Assembly (NCBI RefSeq): GCF_946478925.1
Contig: NZ_CAMLDP010000060.1
Span: 1-11,823 of the forward strand
From: an uncultured Nitrososphaera sp.
GTDB taxonomy: Archaea; Thermoproteota; Nitrososphaeria; Nitrososphaerales; Nitrososphaeraceae
Length of the DNA: 11,823 nt
Reading direction: 5' to 3'
Below, piece by piece: positions 1 to 5,063 of this stretch. The translations under genes and the position numbers were made by a program. The notes under the pieces were generated by a model. That model worked only from the letters and a program-made list of their open reading frames with translations, did not search any database and was not told the DNA's origin. Within the stretch, counting starts at the first letter, position 1. Each line of letters begins with the position of its first letter.

Positions 1-25
1 TTCGCTTGTATCAAGTAAAGTAATC

Positions 26-33
26 CTTATAAC
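26..33 (+). promoter_or_regulatory. TATA-like box for the acidic mini-ORF
   Basis: The sequence CTTATAAC is centred about 33 bases before the ATG at 63. With usual archaeal spacing, transcription would start some 6 bases before that ATG. Promoter assignment is inferred from motif and distance only. Confidence 0.45.
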
Positions 34-62
34 AAGCCTCTAGTCGGTTATTGGTGACGCAT

Positions 63-149
63 ATGTCAGAAGACGACGACTTTGAGGATGACTTTGAAGA
101 CGATGACGACGAAGAATCCTCCGACGATGACGACGAAGGGGACGAATGA
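63..149 (+). CDS. 28-residue highly acidic mini-protein (hypothetical)
   Basis: This short frame starts with ATG and ends with TGA. About three quarters of its 28 residues are Asp or Glu, with two Phe and three Ser, and it contains no Lys or Arg. In-frame stops at 21-23 and 30-32 show it is not the tail of a longer gene. A TATA-like box lies at the right distance upstream, and two T-runs (168-172 and 183-188) follow the stop, so it looks like a compact transcription unit of roughly 110-130 bases. I do not recognise a family. An acidic peptide could bind a basic protein or metal ions, but that is speculation. The alternative is that the transcript is a small RNA and the frame is incidental; the GAC/GAT repetition makes chance openness easy. 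Confidence 0.4.
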   Translation: MSEDDDFEDDFEDDDDEESSDDDDEGDE

Positions 150-167
150 GAGAGAAAGTCCCCGCGA

Positions 168-188
168 TTTTTATTGCTGCAGTTTTTT
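168..188 (+). terminator. Oligo-T terminator candidate after the mini-ORF
   Basis: There are two T-runs on the plus strand: five T at 168-172 and six T at 183-188, beginning 18 bases after the mini-ORF stop. Archaeal RNA polymerase terminates at such U-tracts without needing a hairpin. The runs lie in the 3' end of the convergent gene, so they may instead be just Lys/Gln codons of that gene. Confidence 0.4.
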
Positions 189-503
189 GTTGCCCAGCCT
201 CTCGTACTGCATCCTGAATAATTCGACAAGTGTCTGCACATCCTCCTCGCTTTTGATGTGAAACGTCACCCAGCCGGACTCGGGCAGGATGTGGTGCGGT
301 GACACCGTGCCCTTTTCAACCAGCTCTTTTCTCACATCCATAGGAAACGGCAGGTCAGCCCAGCTGGAGCCGTGCATGTGCCCCATCTCGCGGCCGTTCA
401 GGTCAAACTCGGTCCCGCCGAACCGGTGGTTTTTTGTGACCACCCCGGGCCACGAAAGAAGCTCGCTTTTCACCCTGTCTAGCGCACTTGCCGCTGTCGT
501 CAT
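171..503 (-). CDS. DUF5519 'luciferase-like domain' family protein
   Basis: This 110-residue protein matches the small DUF5519 family (named 'luciferase' in Pfam): GHMHG at residues 41-45, ADLPFP at 49-54 and PHHILPESGW at 69-78, followed by a predicted beta strand and a C-terminal helix. Family members are small stand-alone proteins found in bacteria and archaea; the reaction is not established, and the name does not imply light production. I start it at the ATG at 503 because a TATA-like CTTAAAT at 529-535 lies 29 bases upstream, giving a leaderless mRNA. A TTG at 521 in the same frame would add six residues but sits too close to that box. The gene is solitary, convergent with the acidic mini-ORF. 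Confidence 0.75.
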   Translation of the reverse strand: MTTAASALDRVKSELLSWPGVVTKNHRFGGTEFDLNGREMGHMHGSSWADLPFPMDVRKELVEKGTVSPHHILPESGWVTFHIKSEEDVQTLVELFRMQYERLGNKKLQQ

Positions 504-528
504 ACAAGATAGTATGGGCAAAAGCGGG

Positions 529-535
529 ATTTAAG
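529..535 (-). promoter_or_regulatory. TATA-like box for the DUF5519 gene
   Basis: CTTAAAT on the minus strand is centred 29 bases before the ATG at 503, consistent with a leaderless transcript. It also decides between the ATG and the upstream TTG. Confidence 0.5.
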
Positions 536-583
536 CATGGTAGGAATAACTTACTTACCTAGCTGGCAGGAGGCAGGAATATG

Positions 584-868
584 CTAGATCTTTAGGCCAA
601 AGTTCTCGGCAAAGCCCTTGAACTGGTTGTACGAGTTCAAAAATTCCATCCCCTTCTCGCTGATGCGGTATTTCGAGTCGGGCACCTCGTTGAGGAGGCC
701 GTATGCCTTTAGCTCCGAAACGATGGAAGAGAGACGGCGGTGGGGGACGTTTGCTTTGCGGATGAGGTGCGTGACTGGAGCGCCTTTGTACCCCTCGTAG
801 CTGTATTGCCTCGCCGTGTCCAGTATGTCGGCTATGATGCTGATGTGCGTCCTGTTGCTATTCGGCAT
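584..868 (-). CDS. Winged-helix DNA-binding protein (HTH_45-like)
   Basis: This 94-residue protein is essentially one winged-helix domain. Helices span roughly residues 8-20, 31-39 (VTHLIRKAN) and 43-57 (the likely recognition helix, ending in LKAYGLL), and a wing around PDSKYRISEKG (63-73) leads into a C-terminal amphipathic helix that could mediate dimerisation. The pattern is that of the archaeal HTH_45/Sso10a-like group of small transcription factors, which are common in Thaumarchaeota. Its ATG lies inside the last codons of the upstream membrane-protein gene (11-base overlap), so the two are almost certainly co-transcribed and translationally coupled. It may regulate that operon or respond to a signal from the membrane protein; this is inferred from context only. 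Confidence 0.8.
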   Translation of the reverse strand: MPNSNRTHISIIADILDTARQYSYEGYKGAPVTHLIRKANVPHRRLSSIVSELKAYGLLNEVPDSKYRISEKGMEFLNSYNQFKGFAENFGLKI

Positions 869-1502
869 CTTGTTTTATCCTCCTTCCAAAACCGCTTGCC
901 AGACCGAATTTCGAGTACGGTATGAACATGAGGCCAAAGCCGGCCACCTTGGCCGCCAGGGCGGGATAGCTGAACGTGCCGGGGAATATGAAATCGTACC
1001 AGGCTAAAAGCTCCGCTACGGCAAGCGTGCCAAGTCCCGAGCCAATCATGAGGGTATTGGTCCTCATGGTCTGCATATATGACGCTAATGTTTCAATCGA
1101 CACATATACTAATAGAATAAAAGAAATTGACCTGACAAGATGTTCTATTGAATTTCCAGGTATTACAAATCCAGTAGTGGCTAACGGTACGAGGACAAGG
1201 GCGGCAGATCCTTTTGGCGCAAAATCAAACGACGATTTCAAGCCATGAGACATGGCTATGAAAAAGTAGCCGACTGCTTGCGCAGCGAGGCCGGCGGTGT
1301 CTATCGCCTGTGAATAGTCGAGAGGAGCAAAGAGGGAGCCTATTATCAGCCCAAAGCCGACGGCTATCGATGCAAACGCAAGGGTGAGGCGCAGGAGGTT
1401 GGGGCTTACGATTGTCGCATAGCCACTGTAGGCGAACCGGCCTATCATCGCGGAAATGGCGAGGCCAACGAGGTTTATCGCGAGTTCAACAATCTCTACC
1501 AA
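858..1502 (-). CDS. Seven-segment integral membrane protein of unknown function
   Basis: This 214-residue protein has about seven hydrophobic segments, roughly residues 3-20, 36-58, 64-86, 97-115, 120-142, 148-170 and 182-200, ending in a short basic/polar tail. No catalytic or transporter motif, conserved His pair or Cys pair was seen. The open frame begins with TTG at 1502; no ATG occurs before Met19, which lies inside the first membrane segment. A TATA-like TAAATAAC at 1533-1540 lies about 34 bases before the TTG, overlapping the stop codon of the preceding zinc-ribbon gene. The DNA around 1070-1170 is noticeably more AT-rich than the rest. It overlaps the winged-helix gene by 11 bases, so a sensor/regulator pair is possible. 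I do not recognise the family. Confidence 0.75.
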   Translation of the reverse strand: MVEIVELAINLVGLAISAMIGRFAYSGYATIVSPNLLRLTLAFASIAVGFGLIIGSLFAPLDYSQAIDTAGLAAQAVGYFFIAMSHGLKSSFDFAPKGSAALVLVPLATTGFVIPGNSIEHLVRSISFILLVYVSIETLASYMQTMRTNTLMIGSGLGTLAVAELLAWYDFIFPGTFSYPALAAKVAGFGLMFIPYSKFGLASGFGRRIKQDAE

Positions 1503-1532
1503 CCGGCCGGTCGCTAATGGTTTGCGTGCAGA

Positions 1533-1540
1533 GTTATTTA
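1533..1540 (-). promoter_or_regulatory. TATA-like box for the membrane-protein operon
   Basis: TAAATAAC on the minus strand is centred about 34 bases before the TTG at 1502. It overlaps the stop codon of the upstream 55-residue gene, so readthrough from that gene is an equally good alternative. Confidence 0.35.
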
Positions 1541-1705
1541 CTTTTTGTAGTCGCTGAGGATATCCCGGTAGCGCGCGTCCTTGTACGCAATGTACTTTAC
1601 GTATTCGCCGTAGGTCATGTCAAACCCGCACTTGGCGCATTTTACGTACGTAAAGTCGTCTGCCAGCTCGGCTATCGCCTTGCAGTCGGGGCAGTGCACT
1701 TTCAT
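1538..1705 (-). CDS. 55-residue zinc-ribbon protein
   Basis: This small gene runs from ATG at 1705 to TAA at 1538-1540. It encodes a protein with two CxxC knuckles, HCPDC (Cys5, Cys8) and KCAKC (Cys23, Cys26), separated by 14 residues, followed by a Tyr/Lys-rich C-terminal helix. The Cys4 pattern is that of a rubredoxin-like or ribosomal-type zinc ribbon. A TATA-like TATTATAGTT at 1731-1740 lies 30 bases upstream of the ATG, indicating a leaderless mRNA. It is followed after 35 bases by the membrane-protein gene on the same strand and could share its transcript. Such mini zinc ribbons are frequent in Thaumarchaeota and usually uncharacterised; roles in nucleic-acid or protein binding are possible. 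A longer plus-strand frame crossing this region is rejected. Confidence 0.75.
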   Translation of the reverse strand: MKVHCPDCKAIAELADDFTYVKCAKCGFDMTYGEYVKYIAYKDARYRDILSDYKK

Positions 1706-1730
1706 AACAACCGTACATACTTCATGGCAA

Positions 1731-1740
1731 AACTATAATA
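1731..1740 (-). promoter_or_regulatory. TATA-like box for the 55-residue zinc-ribbon gene
   Basis: TATTATAGTT on the minus strand is centred 30 bases before the ATG at 1705. It is back to back with the plus-strand box at 1778-1783. Confidence 0.5.
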
Positions 1741-1777
1741 ACTTTGGGAAAAATCAGGTCGGATTTGGAAAAACCTT

Positions 1778-1783
1778 CTTAAG
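1778..1783 (+). promoter_or_regulatory. TATA-like box for the membrane zinc-ribbon gene
   Basis: CTTAAG lies about 31 bases before the ATG at 1812. The spacing supports ATG 1812 over more upstream starts in the same frame. Confidence 0.45.
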
Positions 1784-1811
1784 CAATGGGCGGCAAGGTA
1801 CAGTGAGATAT

Positions 1812-2135
1812 ATGGACGGCAGCCTAAAGCCGGTGTTAAAGCGCCAGATAGCATTCCTGGCGGCAAGCCTGGGAATAGGGATGGTCTTGACATACTTTTT
1901 CGGCTTTCTGGTCGGCATGGCTGCAAACATTGCGATATTTGTAGGCGCCATCTTTTTCATACGCTACCGCCAGTCAAAGGCGCTCGGGTCGTTTGGCTTT
2001 GGAAGCGGCACAGCCGGAAGGGGCCACATGAGCGAGGGAGTGAAGCTAAAGTACGTGTGCCTGTCCTGCGGCACCGAGGTCAAGGGCACGAGATGCTCCA
2101 GCTGCGGCTCGAACATGAAAAAGCCGCTCTTTTAA
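1812..2135 (+). CDS. Membrane-anchored zinc-ribbon protein (two membrane segments)
   Basis: This 107-residue protein has a short basic N-terminus, two adjoining hydrophobic segments (about residues 14-32 and 34-50), a Gly/Ser/Arg linker, and a C-terminal zinc ribbon with CLSC (Cys83, Cys86) and CSSC (Cys95, Cys98) just before the end. The layout predicts a hairpin in the membrane with the ribbon on the cytoplasmic face, since RYRQSK directly follows the second segment. The start is set by the TATA-like box 31 bases upstream; GTG at 1803 is an in-frame alternative adding three residues. The frame stays open further upstream but there overlaps the divergent zinc-ribbon gene. Only 37 bases separate it from the next plus-strand zinc-ribbon gene. 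The partner of the ribbon is unknown. Confidence 0.75.
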   Translation: MDGSLKPVLKRQIAFLAASLGIGMVLTYFFGFLVGMAANIAIFVGAIFFIRYRQSKALGSFGFGSGTAGRGHMSEGVKLKYVCLSCGTEVKGTRCSSCGSNMKKPLF

Positions 2136-2136
2136 C

Positions 2137-2145
2137 GTATAATAA
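2137..2145 (+). promoter_or_regulatory. TATA-like box for the YggX-like gene
   Basis: GTATAATAA is centred about 32 bases before the ATG at 2173, directly after the stop of the preceding gene. The YggX-like gene may thus have its own start of transcription in addition to readthrough. Confidence 0.45.
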
Positions 2146-2156
2146 TGGCTAGCGCG

Positions 2157-2166
2157 GAGGATCCTC
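2157..2166 (+). repeat. Perfect 10-base palindrome ahead of the YggX-like gene
   Basis: GAGGATCCTC reads the same on both strands. It overlaps a Shine-Dalgarno-like GGAGG (2156-2160), ends 6 bases before the ATG at 2173, and lies where transcription from the box at 2137-2145 would begin. It could be an operator half-site pair or pure chance. Confidence 0.3.
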
Positions 2167-2172
2167 ACACAC

Positions 2173-2433
2173 ATGAGCGGCAAGACCTGCCTGAAATGCG
2201 GCAAGCCGATAGACGCGCCATCAGAAGACCCGGCCGCCGACAAGTATCCCGCGTGCAACGCGTGCTGGAAGGAATGGACCACGTACGCCATCATGGTCAT
2301 GAACGAGCTTAGACTTGACATGTCACTACCAGAGCACAGAAAGGCGCTGCGCAAGTACGAGAGGGCGTTCTTTGGACTTGAGAAGGGCATCGGCGAGATA
2401 GAGAAAAAACCCGAGCAGCCACCGTCACACTAG
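2173..2433 (+). CDS. Zinc ribbon fused to a YggX-like (Fe(II)-trafficking) domain
   Basis: This 86-residue protein has two parts. Residues 1-31 carry CLKC (Cys6, Cys9) and CNAC (Cys28, Cys31), a Cys4 metal site. Residues 32-70 resemble bacterial YggX: a W-x2-W pair (32 and 35), Met41, Asn44-Glu45, Leu48, Met50 and EHRK at 54-57, in the same order and nearly the same spacing as I recall for E. coli YggX (AWAQW, MLINE, LNMMNAEHRK). YggX-family proteins are linked to iron supply and protection of Fe-S clusters from oxidative damage. The added cysteines could hold zinc or iron. A role in iron or Fe-S handling is inferred from this resemblance by eye, not from an alignment search. GGAGG lies 12 bases before the ATG. 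The stop overlaps the convergent gene by 4 bases. Confidence 0.7.
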   Translation: MSGKTCLKCGKPIDAPSEDPAADKYPACNACWKEWTTYAIMVMNELRLDMSLPEHRKALRKYERAFFGLEKGIGEIEKKPEQPPSH

Positions 2434-2900
2434 AGGCCGAGCGCTTTTCTGGAATAATCAGGGATGGCTGCAAGCACCATCTCGCGTTTTGGAAAGATAA
2501 AGAGCACCTCCTTGAACGAGTCTGTCAATATCTCTCGCTCTCTGTCGCCAAGCGACATGAAAGTATTCGTAAGCGACTGGAAGTTGAGCCGCTGCAATGA
2601 TTCCGGCTGCTTTGTTATCTGGCTGCAGTAGACGCTAAAAATTGCGGTGCGTTTTTCTGCGTCAAACCCTGCAAGGACTTCAAGCCACGTCTTGACAAGG
2701 ACTGACAGCTTTTGCTGATCTATAGTCGGCGCCGCTGCAAGTGCGAGCGCTATTGTCTCCTGCCTTTCCGGCTCGGCCATGTCGAAAAATTCAGTGAGCC
2801 TCTTTTGCAGCATCGGCTTGCGCAAAAACTCTGGCAGGTTTGCTAGGATCTGGATGATGTTTCCCGCTGCCCCGCCAAGGTCCTGCTGCCGCCCGCTCAA
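2430..2900 (-). CDS. Helical protein of unknown function
   Basis: This 156-residue protein has no membrane segment, no cofactor motif and a single cysteine (Cys92). It appears almost entirely alpha-helical, with amphipathic stretches around residues 11-40, 48-76, 80-96 and 118-140, suggesting a helical-bundle or repeat-like scaffold. The frame starts with TTG at 2900: a TATA-like GATTAAATTAAG at 2921-2932 lies 26 bases upstream, an ATG at 2907 is out of frame and soon hits a stop, and the first internal Met is Met30. It is divergent from purA, with the two promoters about 25 bases apart, and convergent with the YggX-like gene. I do not recognise the family; it is probably lineage-specific. 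Confidence 0.65.
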   Translation of the reverse strand: MSGRQQDLGGAAGNIIQILANLPEFLRKPMLQKRLTEFFDMAEPERQETIALALAAAPTIDQQKLSVLVKTWLEVLAGFDAEKRTAIFSVYCSQITKQPESLQRLNFQSLTNTFMSLGDREREILTDSFKEVLFIFPKREMVLAAIPDYSRKALGL

Positions 2901-2920
2901 CAGCCCATCTTTTACCGCGG

Positions 2921-2932
2921 CTTAATTTAATC
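2921..2932 (-). promoter_or_regulatory. TATA-like box for the helical unknown gene
   Basis: GATTAAATTAAG on the minus strand is centred about 26 bases before the TTG at 2900. It lies just upstream of the purA box on the other strand. Confidence 0.5.
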
Positions 2933-2946
2933 CGTGTGCAGGTGGA

Positions 2947-2956
2947 ATTAAATAAC
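2947..2956 (+). promoter_or_regulatory. TATA-like box for purA
   Basis: ATTAAATAAC is centred about 32 bases before the purA ATG at 2983, giving a leaderless or nearly leaderless mRNA. Confidence 0.5.
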
Positions 2957-2982
2957 GACGGGCTGCCAAAATTCTCGTACAT

Positions 2983-3987
2983 ATGCCGTGCCTTGTGACA
3001 GTAGGCGGATTCTTTGGCGACGAGGGAAAGGGCAAGATAATAGCGTACCTGGCAAAGAAGGACAACCCCGTAATTGCGGTGCGCGGTGGCGTCGGCCCGA
3101 ACGCCGGCCACACCTTTGCGTTTGAGGGCAAGGAGTACAAGGTGCGGATGCTTCCAAGCGCGGCGCTCAACCCGGCCACCAGGCTCCTGATAGGCGCCGG
3201 CGTGCTGGTAAACCCGCAGGTCTTGCTAAAGGAGATCGAGATGTTCAAGGCTGACGACAGGACCTACGTCGACGCCCAGTGCGGCGTAATAGAGCAGGCG
3301 CACATCGACCGGGACAAGAGCGAGGACCACCTGAAGGGCAAGATCGGGACGACAGGTACTGGGACTGGCCCGGCAAACGCGGACAGGGCGCTTCGCACGC
3401 TGAAACTTGCCCGCGACGTGCCAGAACTGTCATTATTCGTGGAGGACGTCAGCAACTCGGTCAACTATGCACTTGAGAGTAACGAGAAGGTGTTGGTGGA
3501 AGGCACGCAGGGCACGTACCTTTCGCTGTTCCACGGCGGATACCCGTTCGTCACGTCAAAGGACGTCACGGCGTCTGGCATCTGCTCCGACATTGGCATC
3601 GGGCCGAAAAAGGTGGACGACGTGCTCGTCGTGTTCAAGGCGTACGTGACCAGAGTCGGAGGCGGGCCGCTTGCGAACGAGCTTGCCGAAGACGAGGCGA
3701 AAAAGCGGGGCTGGATGGAGTTTGGCAGCGTGACTGGCAGGCAGAGGAGGGCGGCGCCGTTTGATTTCGACCTTGCGAAAAAGTCGACAAGGCTAAACAG
3801 CGCGACGCAGATTGCGATAACAAAGCTGGACGTTATGTTCCCGTCATGCGCAGGCGTGCGCCAGTACGAAAAGATGCCGGCCGACGCAAGGAAATTCATC
3901 GAGGAGATAGAGGGCGAGCTGGGAGTAAAGGCGACTCTGATCGGCACCGGCCCGGACCTTGACGACGTGGTCGACAGAAGGCGCTAG
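2983..3987 (+). CDS. purA: Adenylosuccinate synthetase, short archaeal form
   Basis: This enzyme joins IMP and aspartate with GTP to give adenylosuccinate, the first committed step from IMP to AMP, in the cytoplasm. At 334 residues it is the compact archaeal form (bacterial PurA is about 430). Visible motifs are the P-loop GDEGKGK (12-18) with catalytic Asp13, AGHT (41-44) with catalytic His43, the Thr/Gly-rich IMP loop GTTGTGTGP (122-130), EGTQG (173-177), GSVTGRQRR (248-256), which binds aspartate, and TKLD (280-283) as the guanine-specificity motif. All key residues are present, so it should be active. The start is fixed by GGFFGDEGKG near the N-terminus and by a TATA-like box about 32 bases upstream. 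The stop overlaps the convergent gene by 4 bases. Confidence 0.97.
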   Translation: MPCLVTVGGFFGDEGKGKIIAYLAKKDNPVIAVRGGVGPNAGHTFAFEGKEYKVRMLPSAALNPATRLLIGAGVLVNPQVLLKEIEMFKADDRTYVDAQCGVIEQAHIDRDKSEDHLKGKIGTTGTGTGPANADRALRTLKLARDVPELSLFVEDVSNSVNYALESNEKVLVEGTQGTYLSLFHGGYPFVTSKDVTASGICSDIGIGPKKVDDVLVVFKAYVTRVGGGPLANELAEDEAKKRGWMEFGSVTGRQRRAAPFDFDLAKKSTRLNSATQIAITKLDVMFPSCAGVRQYEKMPADARKFIEEIEGELGVKATLIGTGPDLDDVVDRRR

Positions 3988-4310
3988 GGATTCTTTGCCA
4001 AAAGCGCCTTGAGCGCATCGCGGCACTCGCGCAGCTCATAGAGCAGTTTTTTCCTGTCTTCTTTTTCTTCAAACTCTAGGCGCGCCAGTTTCCCCCTTGC
4101 GGCGGAAAGGAGGTCTTCCCTCTTGGCAGTCCTCTTTGGCGCAGGGGGCGGTTGCTCGTGCTCAAGGTTGTATCGCAGTTTCATGTCAAGTATGGCGTAC
4201 TCTATTGCCACGTAGGCGCGCCAGAGCGACACAGGGTCGTCGGCCCTTGCAAGCACAGCCTGCGCCTGCACGACAAGGTCGTACGTCCTCCTGCTGCTGC
4301 CTTCGGCCAT
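3984..4310 (-). CDS. Small charged helical protein of unknown function
   Basis: This 108-residue soluble protein is rich in Ala, Leu, Arg, Lys and Glu. Helices are predicted at about 8-24, 26-50 and 63-105, the last highly charged with possible coiled-coil character; a Pro-rich linker (PPPAPK, 54-59) separates the parts. There are no cysteines and no recognisable motif. The ATG at 4310 lies 30 bases downstream of a TATA-like GTATTAAAGT (4335-4344 on the minus strand). The Ala-Tyr-Val-Ala-Ile-Glu-Tyr-Ala segment (residues 32-39) vaguely recalls helical nucleotidyltransferase-associated (HEPN-like) helices, but the R-x4-6-H motif is absent, so I make no claim. It is divergent from the 233-residue unknown gene and convergent with purA. 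Confidence 0.65.
   Translation of the reverse strand: MAEGSSRRTYDLVVQAQAVLARADDPVSLWRAYVAIEYAILDMKLRYNLEHEQPPPAPKRTAKREDLLSAARGKLARLEFEEKEDRKKLLYELRECRDALKALLAKNP
4047..4066 (+). terminator. Oligo-T terminator candidate for purA
   Basis: T-runs of six (4047-4052) and five (4062-4066) on the plus strand occur 60-79 bases after the purA stop. They lie inside the convergent gene, where they read as Lys/Glu-rich codons, so the assignment is tentative. Confidence 0.3.
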
Positions 4311-4334
4311 TTCTCACTGTAAAAAAGGCGGATG

Positions 4335-4344
4335 ACTTTAATAC
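4335..4344 (-). promoter_or_regulatory. TATA-like box between divergent unknown genes
   Basis: ACTTTAATAC on the plus strand reads GTATTAAAGT on the minus strand, centred 30 bases from the minus-strand ATG at 4310. For the plus-strand ATG at 4362 it is only 22 bases away, a poorer fit; an A-rich element at 4319-4326 might serve that gene instead. Confidence 0.4.
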
Positions 4345-4361
4345 TGTATGCTTTCACCATA

Positions 4362-5063
4362 ATGCGATTCGATTTGCGCCTCAAAGCCCCGGTGTACATA
4401 CCGCTTGCCGGCCTGAAGGATTTTGGCAGGCTGGTGTGCGCGCTAGAGCGAGCCCCGATGCCGTCCTTTGCCCTCACGGTCGGTGGAAAGCAGGTGCTTG
4501 CCGCGCAACTGGACGTCATGAACGGCAGGCCGGTCATATACACTGCCGAAGTCGAGGTAGGAGGGAATTCTCAATACCTGGCGTACAGGGTGTCAAACGG
4601 CGTCGAGGAGGTCGTGCTTGCCGATTCTGTCGGCAACCCGACGTTCGTGTATTCTCCCATCCTCAACGTGGAAAAGTTCCCGCCGGCGCTCGCCAAGGTT
4701 GCAAAGGTGGAAAAGGGAACGGGCTACACCGTGATAAAGCTGAAGGACATGGCGAGCTTGGCTAAAGTCGCCGCGTACAAGACCCTCTATGAGGAGGCGC
4801 CGCTTCCGCTGTTCCTTGCAAAACAACAGAAAAAGGCGACAACAATAATCGGCACGACCATGAGCGTCAACGAGAACGATTCGCTGTCTTACTTTTACTA
4901 CGTGCTGCTGGAATCCGAGCCGGCAGAGCCGTTTTTGCGCTATGCCAGCCAGAGGCCGGAGCAGCCGGCGTTCTGCACGAGCCTTGACGAGCACGGCTAC
5001 ATCTATTTGAAAGTGATAAGGCTTGCAGCGGGCCACCCGCTGGTAAAGGCTTATGGCGACTAG
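4362..5063 (+). CDS. Soluble protein of unknown function, overlapping pyrF
   Basis: This 233-residue protein has no membrane segment or signal peptide. Predicted strands dominate residues 1-110 (for example FALTVGG, RPVIYTAEVEV, YLAYRV, EEVVLAD), followed by a mixed C-terminal half with TTIIGTTMSV near 160 and a strand-rich end. Cysteines are sparse and no cofactor or nucleotide motif is seen. I start it at ATG 4362; an in-frame ATG at 4332 would add ten residues, but it sits on the likely TATA region. Its last 11 bases overlap pyrF in another frame, implying co-transcription and coupled translation. That links it to pyrimidine synthesis only by position. I do not recognise the family; it is probably conserved in related ammonia oxidisers. 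Confidence 0.7.
   Translation: MRFDLRLKAPVYIPLAGLKDFGRLVCALERAPMPSFALTVGGKQVLAAQLDVMNGRPVIYTAEVEVGGNSQYLAYRVSNGVEEVVLADSVGNPTFVYSPILNVEKFPPALAKVAKVEKGTGYTVIKLKDMASLAKVAAYKTLYEEAPLPLFLAKQQKKATTIIGTTMSVNENDSLSYFYYVLLESEPAEPFLRYASQRPEQPAFCTSLDEHGYIYLKVIRLAAGHPLVKAYGD

Noticed and set aside
11..241. Serine-rich minus-strand open frame opposite the acidic mini-ORF
   Set aside because: It is the antisense reading of GAC/GAT-rich codons and overlaps the better supported DUF5519 gene; no start context.
1617..1811. Upstream extension of the membrane zinc-ribbon frame
   Set aside because: It would overlap the divergent 55-residue zinc-ribbon gene and both promoters; the TATA spacing points to ATG 1812.
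3984..4310. Possible HEPN-like domain in the small charged protein
   Set aside because: The R-x4-6-H catalytic motif is absent and the likeness is only helical composition.
4332..4361. Earlier ATG for the 233-residue protein
   Set aside because: This start coincides with the shared TATA-like element, leaving no room for a promoter.
4097..4765. 222-residue plus-strand frame
   Set aside because: Arg/Gly/Cys-rich shadow of two convincing genes, without any motif.
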